Positions 44,118 through 57,581 of a stretch of DNA of 64,000 nucleotides are shown in pieces. Source of the DNA: Mactra quadrangularis. Its lineage: Eukaryota > Mollusca > Bivalvia > Venerida > Mactridae. Location of the stretch: positions 40,313,380 to 40,377,379 of the forward strand of contig CM046303.1 in the NCBI GenBank assembly GCA_025267735.1, in the 5' to 3' direction. Below the pieces are notes generated by a model. The model did not search any database and was not told the DNA's origin. It was given only the letters and a program-made list of their open reading frames with translations. Both the position numbers and the translations under genes were made by a program. How positions within the stretch are numbered: the stretch's first letter is position 1; every line of letters begins with the position of its first letter.

Positions 44118-45199
44118 ATCACTGGAAAACGATTTGATATATCAAACACTTAACATAGTCGTGTAAGTTTTATAAAATACTTTTCAAGCAATTTGATTGG
44201 CTGAGAGAGTATCTCCGAAGTCTAATTTGCATGTTATAAAAGTACCCCACTTTTATAAGAAACAGATATTTTGAAGGGCTTGACCCCTACAAGGGAACCC
44301 GCTGGAGAGAGTTATCATAATCCCAAGGCGGTTATATTCTATAGTCTTTTAGATAGTATTACTTGTTTTTAGATTGATGATAAAGATTTTGTCTTCGTTT
44401 AGTGGCTTTAATTTCAGAATCGAAACAGTTAGTGCATTTCTAGGTTTGATGCATTTTTCTATGGAAATGAGAGTAAAGGGTTGAGGTTTATTGAAACAAA
44501 ATTTACTTAGGAACGACAGAAGATGTTTGAAGCTAATTGAAGGAGTTAGGGATGATTATTAAGTCTTACTTTGGTTTTTTAGGCTGAATCTGGCATAAGT
44601 AGGGAATAGTGAAAATAACTACTAAACATAGGAACGCTGGTAGGGTTTCACCAGAAAGTGTTTGCGACAATCAGTTTTTTTCTTTTAAATAATAAATATA
44701 TTAATGAAACTTCTTAATTATTAATCGTGATATCAAAATAACTGTTAGGCAGTAATCGTGATATCAAAATTACTATTAAGCAGATAGTATTCAATAAAAC
44801 ATACTGAAATACGTCATGTTGTAAAATATGGATGAAATGTAATTGATCTTGTATAACGCACTTAGTACTACATTTGTCTTTGACCTTAACTTGTGTTTGA
44901 TTTTTATTTCTTATCACAGCTTTTATCGAATGTTTAAGGTTTATAATCACTGAATATTTTTGAATTCATGTTTTGTTCGAAATAGTAACAAATAATTAAC
45001 CTAAAAGTTAGGCGTTCAAAGGTGATAGCATCTTCATAATTTTAAAACAAACCAATTAAAGGGAGACATATATATATGTAGGAGAATTTTAATACTATTT
45101 TGCATTGAAAGTCAAATCATTTTAAGTACTGGCTAGTGCCAGTTACAATGTAAAATTGGAGGTGTCACCAACACTGCCTCATTATGTTTTATGTGCAAA

Positions 45200-48100
45200 A
45201 AGTAAAAGATGTGCACAATGTCATGCCATTATATTATTATTCTCCTGTAGTTTTCTGTCTTTAGTTAAGATAAAACAAACTATATCGCGTCCCATTCTAT
45301 CTTTTTTCACCTGTAGGCTTCTATCTTAAATTCAGATTTCACACAAAGTATGGCATGCCATTTTATCATTTTTGCTCAGGTAAATATCTTTCCTCAGTTA
45401 AAAAAACATACACTCAATAAGGCTTGCCTTTCTATCAATATTCCATGAAGGTGTATGTTTTAAATAAATATAACAAAACACGCATTGATATGCCATTCTA
45501 TCATTATTCTCCTGTAGGATTCTGTCTTCAATAAAGATAACACACACACAGTATGGCATTCAATTCTATCAATATTATAAGGTAAGTATCTTTCTTCTTT
45601 AAGAAAACATGCAATTTACTCAATTTTTCAGGTATCTCTTTTTTCAATTAAGAACACATACACACAATTTGGCATGTTTTCTATCAAATTTCCATTTAAG
45701 TATTTATCTACAAATGAGATAACACCTACAATATCGCATACCTTGCTTCTATTTTTCTCGGTTAAGTTTCTGATTCAAGTAAGAAAACACGCAAACAATA
45801 TGACATGCCCTCCTATCAATATCCCAATTAGATATTTCTTCAAATAAGATAACAAACACAATATGACATACTATTCTATCTAACCTCTGTCCTGTAGGCT
45901 TCTATCTTAAATTCAGATTACAAACACAATATGGCATGTTATTCAGGTAAGTATCTTACGTCAGTAAAAATCATGCCAACAATACGGCATGCCTTTCTAT
46001 CAATAGTCCTATGTAGGTTTATGTCTACAATTTAGACAACAAACATACATTGACATGCCATTCTTCATTTTTCTCCTGCAGGTTACTTCTCAATTTATGT
46101 AAGACACACAATATGGCATGCCATTCTGTTAAAATTCCACTGTAGCTTTATGTCTTTAATTGAGATAACACACACAAAATGGCATGCCATTCTGTTAAAA
46201 TTCCATTGTAGTTTTATGTCTTCAACTGAGGTTACACACACAATATGACATGCAAATCTGTTAATACTTCATTGTAGTTTTCTGTCTTCCATTAACATAA
46301 TAAACACCATACCGCATGCAATTTTATCATTTATTCAGGTAAGTATCTGTTTTCAATTAAGAAAACATACAAATACTATGCATAATATATCTTTTTTTCT
46401 GCGGTAGGATTCTATCTTCAATTAAGATATCACAAACTATATTGCATGTCATTCTATCTTTTCTCTCCTGTAGGTTTCTTTCTTAAATTCAGCTTACCCT
46501 CACAAAATGGCATATCATTTTATCATTATTCTCATGTAAGTAACTGTCTTCAATTAGGGAAAATACACAAAATACGGCTTTCCTTTCTATTAACATTCCA
46601 ATTCAGATATATTACTTCAAATAAGATATCACACACAAAATGACAACCCATTCCATCATTATTCTCCTGTAGGTTTTGTCTTAAAATAAGGTAACACACA
46701 CAATATGGCATGCCATTCTATCATTTTTCCCAAGTAAGTATCTTTAGTCAGTTAAAAAACCATACACACTATACGGCTTTCTTTTCTATCAATAATCCCT
46801 TATAGGTTAAAGTTTTCAATTAATATAACAGCCACGCATTAGCATGCTATTCTATCATTATTGTCATGTAGACTTCTGTCTTAAATTAAGATAACACACA
46901 CCACAACTCATGTATTTCTAGAATATAATCCAGGTAAGTATCTTTCTTCAATGAAACAAAACATACAAACACTATGTCATGCCATCCTATCATTATTCTC
47001 CTGTAGGTTTCTGTCTTCAATTAAGATAACAAGCACCATATCTTATGCCATTCTATCATTTAATTCAGGTAAGTATCTGTCTTCAATTTAAAATGCACAT
47101 ACTCACAAACGCTATGACATATCATTCTCTCATTACTCTTCTGTAGGTTTCTGTCTTCAATTAACTTAATGATAACACACACCATTACTCATGCCATTCT
47201 ATCATTTAATTCGGGTAAGTATATCTCTTCAATTACAGAAACATACAAACATTACCTGGCATTTTATTCTATCACTACTGTCATGTAGGTTTTAGTCTTT
47301 AAGAATGAAAACATTTCCAAATTATAGCATGGCATTCTTTCCGAATCGTCGTGCTGATATCTCTCCAAGAAGCTAACATACACACTACATTGCATGCATA
47401 TTACCAATATTTACGTGTAGGATTCTATCCTCAAATATGATAACACACATACTATGGCATGTCGTACTATCAATATTTCCTTGTAGGTTTCTGTCTTCAA
47501 TTAAGATAATACACACCATATCGCATGCCATTCTATCATTTTGTTTCAGGTAAGTATCTTTCTTTAATCAAGAAAACATGCAAACATTACATGTAATGTT
47601 ATTCTATCATTATGATTAAGTAGATTTCATTCTTTAAAAAAAGTTCAGACTCAAAATGTGGCATGTCATTCTATCTAAATTGTCCAACAAGTCTCTATCT
47701 CTTATAAAGATAACATGCATACTATAATATAGATATTATCTCATGCCTTTCTACCACTATTCTAATATAGGTTTCTATCTTATCCTTAAATAAGATCACA
47801 CACATAATATGGCATCCATTTCTATCATTTTTCTCCAGTAGGTTCTTGTCCTCAATTAAGACTGCACATGCAATATGGCATGTCATCATTTAATTGAGGT
47901 AAGTATCTATCTTCAATCAAGATAACATACACACAATATGACATGTCTTTTTATCAATAATCTCCTGTAGGTTTCTATCTTGAATTAGGGTAACACACAC
48001 AATACGGCATGTTAATCTCATGTTTTCTCAGGTAAGTATCTTTCCTCAATAAAAACATACTTACAATACGGCTTGCCTTTCTATCGGTATTCCCATGTAG

Positions 48101-48790
48101 GTTTTATGACGTCATTTAAGATAACTCACACCATATCTCATGCCATTCTGTCATTTAACTCAGGTAGGTATTTGTCTCCAACAATAATACACAATACCAT
48201 GACATACTTTTCTATCATCATTCTCCTGTAGGTTTCTCTCTTCAATGAGGATAACTAGCACCATATCGTATGCCATTCTTTCATTTAATCCATGTACGTA
48301 TCTTTCTTCAATTAAGACAACATGTATACACACACCACAGCATATCATTCTATCATTATTCTCCTGCAGGTTTCTATCTTCAATTAAGATAACACACACA
48401 ATATCGCATGCCATTCTATCATCTAATTCAGGTAAGTATTTGTCTCCCATAAGAATACACATAAACACAATAACTAACTATTCTATCATAATTCTCCTGT
48501 AGGCTTCTATCTTCAATAAAGATAATCCAAGCACCATATCGCCTGACATTCTGTCATTTTTGTTGAGGTAAGTATCTTTCTTCAAGTTCTGCATTCTATT
48601 ATTATCATCATTTAGGTTTCGGTCTTTAAAAACAGACTTATAAATATAAATAATACAAATATGACATGACATTCTATCCAAATCGTCGTGCTGGTTTCTA
48701 TCTCTATTAAAGATAACATACACACACTATCGAATGTCTTTCCTCCATTATTTGCATGAAGGTTTCTGTCTTTGCTTACTTAACAACATG
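45200..48790. repeat. Decayed array alternating donor-like and acceptor-like junctions
   Basis: About 50 diverged units of roughly 70 bp share TCTGTCTTCAATTAAGATAA, CACACA and GGCATGCCATTCTATCATT. Junctions alternate: one type is ATTCTCCTGTAGGTTTCTG (acceptor-like on +) and the other TTCAGGTAAGTATC (donor-like on +). Two units make a dimer of ~145 bp. CAGGTAAGTAT occurs exactly seven times (near 45944, 46336, 46931, 47066, 47547, 48029, 48429), with near matches near 45370, 45584, 46731, 47211, 47897, 48163 and 48566. Two overlapping short frames at 48160-48502 are repeat-derived. Confidence 0.88.
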
Positions 48791-49525
48791 TCTATTGATT
48801 CTCATATATACAAAAGCGTTTGCTTTCAATTGCGACTGTCCAACTAAATTATGGGGTAGCTTTGTCTTCATGTATTTTTCTTCCTCTGATGAAGTTTTTA
48901 TATAATAAGAGTTTATAACAGAATGTTCACTGATAGTTTGAAAAAAGTACAAATAATGATAATAAACGAGTGTTTTACTAATTAATCATGCTTTTCAATG
49001 CATAAAAAAACATTGGACAAAATTAAAAACAAACGTTGTTCTGCTAAAGTGAATATGCTAATTCAATGGGTAATTATTTTCGAGATAAGTAAAGAAATTC
49101 ATTATTTTGTAATATTTTTTGGTATTTTTATTTACAAGTTTGCTTTAATTGTTATATTCAGTTTCAAACATATTGAGTTTAGTCTTGTTGAAAAATTCCT
49201 GCCTTTTAAGCGATTGACTTATATGTCATACCAATTGAATCAACTCTCTGTCATATTAAAACTTATAACAAGCTATGTAAAATAATTAATATATGGTGCA
49301 ATAATGTTTGAACATATAAAAATGATTTATACTCATACCTACTCATTTATTTATCTAATAACATGGTCATTATACATTGTCAAGATTTTTAATAAATAAT
49401 TTGATAGTATTTTTAAATACATGTAATTAGCTCTAATGATGTTTGATAATGATGTTCTGTAAATACATGCCGAGAATATATTTATTTTTTAAGTAACAAA
49501 ATAAGGAAAATATTAATACTTCTGA
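48791..49525. other. AT-rich intergenic stretch
   Basis: No repeat or gene that I can support. A 95-codon AT-rich frame at 48998-49285 has no domain and biased composition. Confidence 0.35.
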
Positions 49526-49735
49526 GCAATCTAGTGAAGGGCCCATTTTATGGGAGGATAACTAGATCGGAAGTATTCCTTGCATTGAAGTATAATTCTG
49601 AAAAATCTAGTGAAGGACCCATTTATGGGAGGATAGCTAGATCGGAATTATTCAATGCACTTTAATATGATTCTGAGCAATCTGGTGAAGGGCCCGTTTT
49701 ATGGGAGGATAGCTAGATCAGAATCATTAATTAAT
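49526..49735. repeat. Three tandem hairpin-forming units
   Basis: Three units of ~75 bp share TCTGAGCAATCTAGTGAAGG, a GGCCCATTTTATGGGAGG hairpin, and GATAGCTAGATCGGAAT. Outer ATTCTGA/TCGGAAT and CTAG words pair across each unit. Substitutions between units are few. Confidence 0.88.
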
Positions 49736-50935
49736 TAACAAAACAATTAAGAAGCACCATTCGCTGAAGGTCTTAAAAGGTCTAAAGTACCATATACCTA
49801 AAAAGCATGTTACGACATGCAAAATATTGGAGATGGAGAAAATAGAGCTAAGTCAAACTAAGGAGCTATTTACATGTATACGTTTAAATCAAATTTGGAA
49901 AAGAAAACTTCAAATGGATTTTTGAAACATTTTTGGCTAATGGAATGATTGTATGAATAATGGCTGTATAATTAACTGTGTTGTTATGTGCATGGATGTG
50001 GAAGGTACTTTGTACATTTCATTTACACGTGTTATTTTGATTATTAATGTCCTTTTTATAAAATACTAAACTTGCCAATTGGGATTTGATTACAAAACCC
50101 AATATTTTGTTATGATTTTTACTGTAGACAGAGGTTGTCAATTGGTACAAATCTACATGTTACATGGTTTGGTTGTTGATTTAATAGAACATGACTTTAT
50201 AGTTTTAATACTATTATGATATTGTTGCTATATTATCGTTCAGAATGTAAATGTAATAACATTTTTTTGTTTTTGAAAAAGGTAATAAACTATACATAGA
50301 ATCGGTTTATATGAACAGATAATTGTGACTCATTACTACTAAGTATTTATTTTAATAAACATATTTTTTCAACCCGTTTTTGAAAATAATTTATATAAAG
50401 TATAGTGTATAAGATACACTTTTTAGTAATGATATATTTTATCATTCTGAGGACTAATAAATGTGCATTGTAAATTGTTTCCAATATCTCGTTGTTTCTT
50501 TTTCTGTACAGCGAATAGTTTCGTTAGAGTACAATATAGAACCGTTTGTTTGATTATTCCAATGTTTCTTATCGAACTTTGTTCAGCTACATTATTTATA
50601 AAAGTCTAAACTGCAAACACTGCTATCAATTAATGTTTTACTCGCATATTATTTTACGTTGTTCACTAATCAGTTAATATTCTGTTTCAAACAAACGAAC
50701 TATTATTACGAGATAGTTGTGAATAGTTATAGATTCTATTGCAGATACCCTTATAATCTGAGTTCAATCTCAGCTACAACAGATTACAAATTGTATACCC
50801 TTTCTCGAATATTCGTCAAAACCTCAATTTATCTCATCTTGTCAAACAAACAAGACTATACTGATAATGATACTGTCCAGAAACAAACAATAACTAAACT
50901 TGCTTTCTTGGCATAAATGAAGTTCTGTACTGAAT
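49736..50935. other. AT-rich intergenic stretch
   Basis: No gene recognised. AATAAATGTGCATTG at ~50456 resembles a poly(A) site context but I can attach it to no coding exon. Confidence 0.3.
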
Positions 50936-50939
50936 GAGA

Positions 50940-51515
50940 CACATACAACATTGACAGAACTAATTCCCTTACTAAAGAATTGTCACTGTCGTCCTTACAC
51001 ACTGAACAGTGTGAGTACATAATATAGCATTTGTATAATACTTGCTTTGTTCACCATTCAAATTTCGCCCGATTTATGCCCACTTGAACATATACAAATC
51101 CAATTTACATATACATTGTTGCAAACCCGTATCTGTCAATAAAACACATATTTTCTCGAAAATGGTGTGATGACATTCACATTCATATGGAGACAAATGA
51201 TTCTATCCCAGTCAGACTAATTACAAATAACAATATTTGAATGCAGACAGTTCTCTAGTCCCAAAGCTATCGGCATGAAAAAGTCCCCTTTCAAAATTAT
51301 TATTTATACCAAACCCAAAATATGTTTACTATATACACACAAATACAGTAAAGTTATATAACTCATAACCTCAGAAAACACGAACACATCTATCTCATTC
51401 AACAGGCTTTTGTGCTCTTATTTCTTGACTGATTTGGATTATGAAAGCTATGTATTTATGGTAAATAACATGTCATTATGTTGTAATTAATGTTTTAAAA
51501 TCACTTTGTTTTCAT
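50940..51515. repeat. Segmental duplication, copy 1
   Basis: Matches 51645-52440 over nearly its whole length, with an offset of ~663 bp for most of it. Shared blocks are TTCACCATTCAAATT, CATATACAAATCCAAT, GGAGACAAATG, CAGTCAGACTAATTACAAAT, CAGACAGTTCTCTAGTCCC and GCTATCGGCATGAAAAAGTC. No coding sequence is evident. Confidence 0.85.
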
Positions 51516-51644
51516 GCAAAATAGGGGGGACAATTATCCATTTTAAAAGATCTTACAAAACAATGTAATCGGTCAAAAACTTTATCTAAATTTGTGTTTA
51601 CTATGATTTTGCTGTCACCTTACGCACAAGATATTAAAAATTAA

Positions 51645-52440
51645 TTTCCTTACTTAATAGTTGTCCCTATCGCACATAATACATTATTTGTATAATTCTT
51701 GATCTGTTCACCATTCAAATTCTTCGTTTCGCCAGATTGTTGCCCACCTGAACATATACAAATCCAATGTTGCATTGTTGCAAACCCTGTATCCATCAGT
51801 AAAACCCATACTTACTCTTTGCATAATGGTGTAATGACATTTACATTCATTTGGAGACAAATGGTTCCATCTCAGTCAGACTAATTACAAATAACAATCC
51901 ATGAATGCAGACAGTTCTCTAGTCCCCAAGCTATCGGCATGAAAAAGTCCCCTTTCAAACTTATTATATATACCACACCCCAAAATATGTTTACTATATA
52001 CACACAAATACAGTAAAGTTATATAACTCATAACCTCAGAAAACACGAACACATCAATCTCATTCAGCAGGTTTCTGTGCTTTTATTTTTTGACCGATTT
52101 AGGAAAAAAAATCAAACAGAAAAAATACAAACAATCTAATCTTTCTCCCAATCGTTTATAGCAAATCAATTGATCGCTATTGCAAAAAGAACATCTTCAT
52201 CTGGTTCATTTTAAGTTGCAATAATTTCGAAATAATTTGAGGCCATATACCCCTCCAAATGTTCGTACGGACATAGTCTTATATCTTGCCTTTGTAAGTA
52301 CTGTTTGCTTGTTATCTTAACTGTTTTTCTGGCGTCTAAGATTCAATATATTAACAATAAGCAACGTATGAAAGGTATATATTTGTGGTAGATGACATGT
52401 CATTATGTCGTAATTGATATTTTAAAATCATTTTGTAAGT
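51645..52440. repeat. Segmental duplication, copy 2
   Basis: Second copy of 50940-51515. About 265 bp (52100-52365) is extra compared with copy 1; matching resumes with TTTGTGGTAGATGACATGTC (52384). Confidence 0.85.
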
Positions 52441-55400
52441 GGTTGAGAATTTCATACATTAAAAATTAACGCAGGTCAGCCTCGTTCAGCCTAGGTTTTT
52501 GAAAATATAAATACTTTTACGAGAATATGTGTACATGTAATTAAATATAACAAAACTCTCGTGTATTACCAATAAAAACAACTTTTTAATAATGTTGGAA
52601 CTATAATAAATACACATGGTTTAGTATCGTGGTATTGCTTATAAATTTCACAAGGCGTTGATTACAAGTGTGGCGATCATGGAACAACCTGCATAGAGTA
52701 CTCTTTTACTTAGTTAAGGTGGATATTTTTGGTAAGGGTAATTTGATCCATAGAGTAAGTTTGAAAGGGAATATAAAGGTTCTGAAGAGTTTATATATAG
52801 GTAAAATGCCTGTCTAGATTTAGTGTTTGTTGTATTTTTATTAGGGGCTAAGAATGTAATGATAACTGGAAGGGGATGTTTCAGGATACAGGTCGATTTG
52901 GAAGTACGTGTATTCATAAGTTTGTCTAAACTAGATAAAACTAATTTTCATGTAAGCCAGCCAGCCAACTTGTAATAATGGTGATCAGAGACTTCCTATA
53001 GCCCTGGTGAATAGGTGGGAATGGTAGCGGAAATGACCGCCCTAAACGGACCACATAACCCCCATGGAGTAAAAATCCCTGCCCGTGCCCCTCCTTGTAC
53101 CTCATGCATGCTTGTCCGTGCTCCGTATCTCTTTTTTATGCCATTACTCCTTAGTTCTTTTTCAGCGTTTATTTGGTTATCTTTTTATAATTTATCTTCA
53201 ATACATGTACATGTCGTGTTACATATATATTTTTTCGGGTTTCTCTTTTCTTGTTTTGTCTATTTCAGGTTGTGAGTGATGTCTATGGATCAATAACATT
53301 GGACAAGACAAAAAGGTTTTACAAGATGGACACATATTTAGCTACGGGCTTTATTTATAAAGTCTTACGACTAAAAATATCGTAAACCAACAGCAGGAAA
53401 TCTTCGTAAAATGTTAACGATGTATTACTACTACTAATTTCAAACAGCATTTATTATTTAAATAGCGTATACTTTCCTTTTTTTGCTTCATAAAAACGAG
53501 GGGAAAATCTGCCATTTTGAATTATTTTGGTCACATGTCACACAACTCTGGTCCTTGTATGTTATATATTCTAGGTATGTACTGGTGTCTTTGGATGAAG
53601 ATGGGTTAAAGGTGACTGAATTTGTTCCATGTTGAGTTAATTCTACGATTAAATGGAAAACTGACCTTTGGATATACGTTCTAGCGGTAAGATTATTGGA
53701 ATTATTCCTCAATTATTTTGATAGTATAATGTTATAGTCAGAATTTCAAGGAAGCATAATCACTAGTTGATTTGATAAAATATATTCTGTAAATTTTAAG
53801 TTTGGCTAATTTGCTTATTAGATGATTAGAATTTGTACTGATTTTAACAAATTTCCTGAACTGCTGACATACCCAAATCATTAGAAGCACGTTCCCATTT
53901 TAGCTCAAACTCGATGTATACATATAGCGACAGTTGTCTATTCGTCACTTTACCAACTCTTCTGAAGAGACGTCTGCATTTACCGAATAAAAAACATATC
54001 AGAAGTGCGTTAATTTACACCCTATCCAAAAATAATAAAGCATCAATATTTTGAAGCGTGTGCGTTTATGCACTATCATAAATTAGAAAAATGAGTTCTT
54101 GAAGAACCTAAATTTGGATTTGTCATATCAGACCTGAATCAATACCTACAGCTGTTACTTACATGTCTACAATACAATCTAGGTTGCTAGAGACGCGTAC
54201 AATAAGATATAGGATGCTAGAGACACCCATGCGTTTGGTTTGATTTAGTCAGGAACGTGTGAGCAGGACAGTTTACCTATTAATTTATCGTTCCTATAGG
54301 ATGCACCAGTACTAAATTTTCTTCCTTTTAAGGAACAGCATTCATTCTCAGATAACATGTTGGGTTACTTATGCTACATCATTTATCAGTGAGAGGATTT
54401 AGCAAATAGAAATCAGTGGTTATTTTCACACAAAAAATAGCTTACACTGAATAACTGATAGATAAAATGAATTTGAATTCTTTATATGTTCCATATGAGC
54501 ACAATTGTAAATCTGTGACCTCCCATACGTACTGGCGATATGCTTTCATGTTGAATAAAACAAAAATATATTGTGAGTATAGTGAATTCGATGTTAAATT
54601 ATGTTTCCTTTAATCAAATAATACGGTTTTCTTGGTTTTAGTATAGTTTCTAATTGAGATCCACGTTATGGGAATTCTTCCTTTATACGAGTACATTGTG
54701 CATTAACCTAATGGTAGTTAATGTATATTTTTTTTAATTTTTCTGCAGATCTATTAACAGTAAGATCTTCGTAGTGAAGCAAGCTTGATAGAAAATGTCA
54801 GTGTATGTATTCAAATGAAGGAACAAAGCAACAGTCACAGACATTATTTATGAACATATACATACGACTACAAGATCAGAATGATATTTATGTATTTTAT
54901 ATCTATTAAACTACAACTGCATGGTCTTTAAGCACACCAGGGCATGAAATGCTCTATGACAAGGTGTGCTTTCAAAGTGTTTGTTTTTTCTACCTAGGTA
55001 GATATTTTACTGTATCATGTTCAGCTTATTGTACTAAGCGAGGATTTGTTTCCCTAAATATTCTCATAGGACTGGGAACTCTAAAAATAATATTCAAAGG
55101 TAGATCCCAACATTTAGTAGATGTAATTGTTAATTTTAATTCAACTGCCAGTGGCGCATGTTTTTCCCTATGACTTTAAATACTCAGTACAGTTCTTCTT
55201 TGCTCATCTATTTAAATCAGGAAGGTTAATGTATGCACTACTGACAGTTGAATGAAACTTAACAATAGAATTTTACTCAGCGTACCTATACCTTTACTTA
55301 AAATATCTCAGCCCTTTTTAGAGGATGAAAAACGAGCGAAGTAACCGATGTGAAAAGTTATAATTTGTTCATGCTATAAGTTTTTATCTAGTCTGTACGA

Positions 55401-56925
55401 CAAATCGTTTGAAATATTGTCAAATCCTATGAAAAAGCGCAAAAAGAGCTAAAACTCTCGCCTTGTACATTGACTTGAAGATGTTACAGTAAATATCTAT
55501 CAATAACCCTACTAGTATACAGTTCGTACAAAAAACAAAACAATGTTTATGTAAACAATACAATGAACTTATCCACGACATGGGGTGATCAGCATGACAA
55601 TAAAATATTATTTAGTATTGAATTTAATATGTTTTACGAGTGTTTTGTTGGTGTAATGAAAAAGATTTCGTCCATGACAAGCATTATTGAGTGGTGGTTT
55701 ATCAACCACACTAATTTTGTTAAAATGATCTATACAACTTTTATTTTCAATTATTTCCTACCTTTGGAATGGATTAGTTTATTTTAATGTTTACACAAAC
55801 ACGTAATGTTATTTTAACGAACTATAATTGTTGATATTAGCCTGGTACAGATCTACATAATTATGTTGTTGGGCTAACTATCTAATCTATATGTCTGCAC
55901 AGCCATCATGTTGATTAATCTTTATTTAGTGGATTAATTTACATCAACTCTTGGGCATATTGCTTTCAAACAAATTATTTTAGTTCTTCTCTGGCAATTA
56001 TATGTAACCACTTGACCACGCTACAGATTTGCTTGAAAAAACATTGAAGATCTATACCACGTAAATATCAACATTTAATACAGGAATGGATGGGAGAATA
56101 AGGGATTTTAGTCAGATATTTCCCCTTGTATACTCTTCAAATAGGTAGGTCCAATTAGTTGGATTACTCTGATTTTATCCTTACTTTTCAATGCAAATTT
56201 GCCAAAATTAGTATTTAATAACTTTTTGGAAATCATTTTATTTGTTTGAAATTCTAGCTAAGTATTTTTAAGGTAAAGAACTATCTGAATTCATCACTTC
56301 TGTTAATATCTTCATTAACAAAAAAGATATTAGATGAAGTATTTTATTATCCTTACATAGGACTTCAATGATAAAATCCAAGGATTCCAACTGATAGGAC
56401 ATACTTACCAATTGGATTGCTTCAGGTTTTATCAGGGAAAGATTATTATAATAATATATAATATATAATAATTATGAACATACCGCGAAGTCGGAATCAA
56501 CTTGATCCGGGATCGATGCTATAAAACTTGACAATGGACTCCATGCTCAAGAGCTCAATTTTTTGTGACATGTGTAGAGTACTCATGCATGTCTCTATGA
56601 TATGATTGATATACATTTGTAATTGAATAATGCAATACATATTTATTCGGGGTTTCTAAGATGCTTACTTATTAGGAACTAAATTGTTCTTTGAGTAGGG
56701 AGCTCTCGATCAAGTAATATAACATTTGGTCCTGTTATCATTTTGAGTTCCTATTTCAATGTTATGGGTATGTTATGATTGAGTATTCCAGAACCCCGTA
56801 TCATTATGAACTAATGCTTTCATCATTATGTGAAGCACACACTCCTTACAATAAATAATGTCGAGACTACATTGCCATCACATAGATCACGTGATGCTAG
56901 ATGTACCAAGTGACTTATGTTTAAC
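52441..56925. other. Long intergenic stretch without recognised genes
   Basis: AT-rich DNA. Open frames of 64-86 codons (for example 53015-53275 and 55563-55787) have no domain, no supporting splice context and no homologue I recognise. A C-rich patch at 53035-53100 stands out by composition only. Confidence 0.35.
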
Positions 56926-56954
56926 GCACAACATCGGCGTCCCATACAGTCAAT

Positions 56955-57020
56955 TCTCGTTATCTCGACTTAGTTGGGACTGTTGAAAAATAGTCGAGAT
57001 AACGAATAGTCGAGATAAAC
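56955..57020. mobile_element. Possible pogo/Tigger-like terminal region
   Basis: ATACAGTCAATTCTCGTTAT, then CTCGAC, followed by two inverted ATAGTCGAGATAA words, resembles the ends of pogo/Tigger-type elements. The opposite end is not found, so this may be a solo end. The LTR element at 57284 inserted ~260 bp to its right. Confidence 0.45.
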
Positions 57021-57412
57021 AAAACTTACTAAGGGAGGTAAGTTTGAGGTCTTCAGTAGCACTTTTTACCTGTTCAGAGCGTGTAGTTTAAAATAATTGC
57101 TTTATTACAACTGTAAATAGGGTTTTACTATTTATATCACAAATGTACTCCAAGTTGTTGTGATGTATGTTCACACTGACGCTGTTTCGTCTCGACGAGT
57201 TATAAAACAATTGGCGTATTTTCCGAAAATCTACTTTTGATTTCTAATTTTACACTGACTATATCTCGATGAAGCAAACTTATTGTGACGATTATTGGTA
57301 CGGAGATACGGGTTTTAACATTGTCCAAAGTGAGGTCAGTTCATCTGGGTCAAAAGATGCATTAGTACGTCTTTGTTTTAAGACGCTCATTGAATATAGT
57401 TGTTACGAAGAG

Positions 57413-57447
57413 TATAAAAGGAGAAAATTAGTCAATTTTGATCAGTC
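57413..57447 (+). promoter_or_regulatory. LTR core promoter candidate
   Basis: TATAAAAG at 57413-57420 is followed at the usual spacing by ATCAGTC (57441-57447), an initiator-like sequence whose A at 57444 is 31 bp from the first T of the TATA box. AATAAA follows at 57501. The same set occurs in the 3' LTR (59533 onward). Confidence 0.65.
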
Positions 57448-57581
57448 TGCAGTTGGCAGCAGACTCGCACGTCCGACACTCTGAGCCCCAGAAATTAATT
57501 AATAAATATTTATCTACTTCCGGTTATATGTTTCACTGAAATTGTTAGTTGTTATAGTGGGTACGCGTATGTGATGGTTGG

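Noticed and set aside
48160..48502. Overlapping 102- and 85-codon frames on opposite strands
   Set aside because: Both derive from the diverged ~70-bp units of the splice-mimic array; neither has a domain.
53015..53275. Short hydrophobic protein
   Set aside because: A single short frame with C- and T-rich composition, no homologue recognised and no splice or promoter support.
57269..57484. 71-codon plus-strand frame at the LTR border
   Set aside because: It starts in the flank, crosses the insertion point into the LTR and has no domain.
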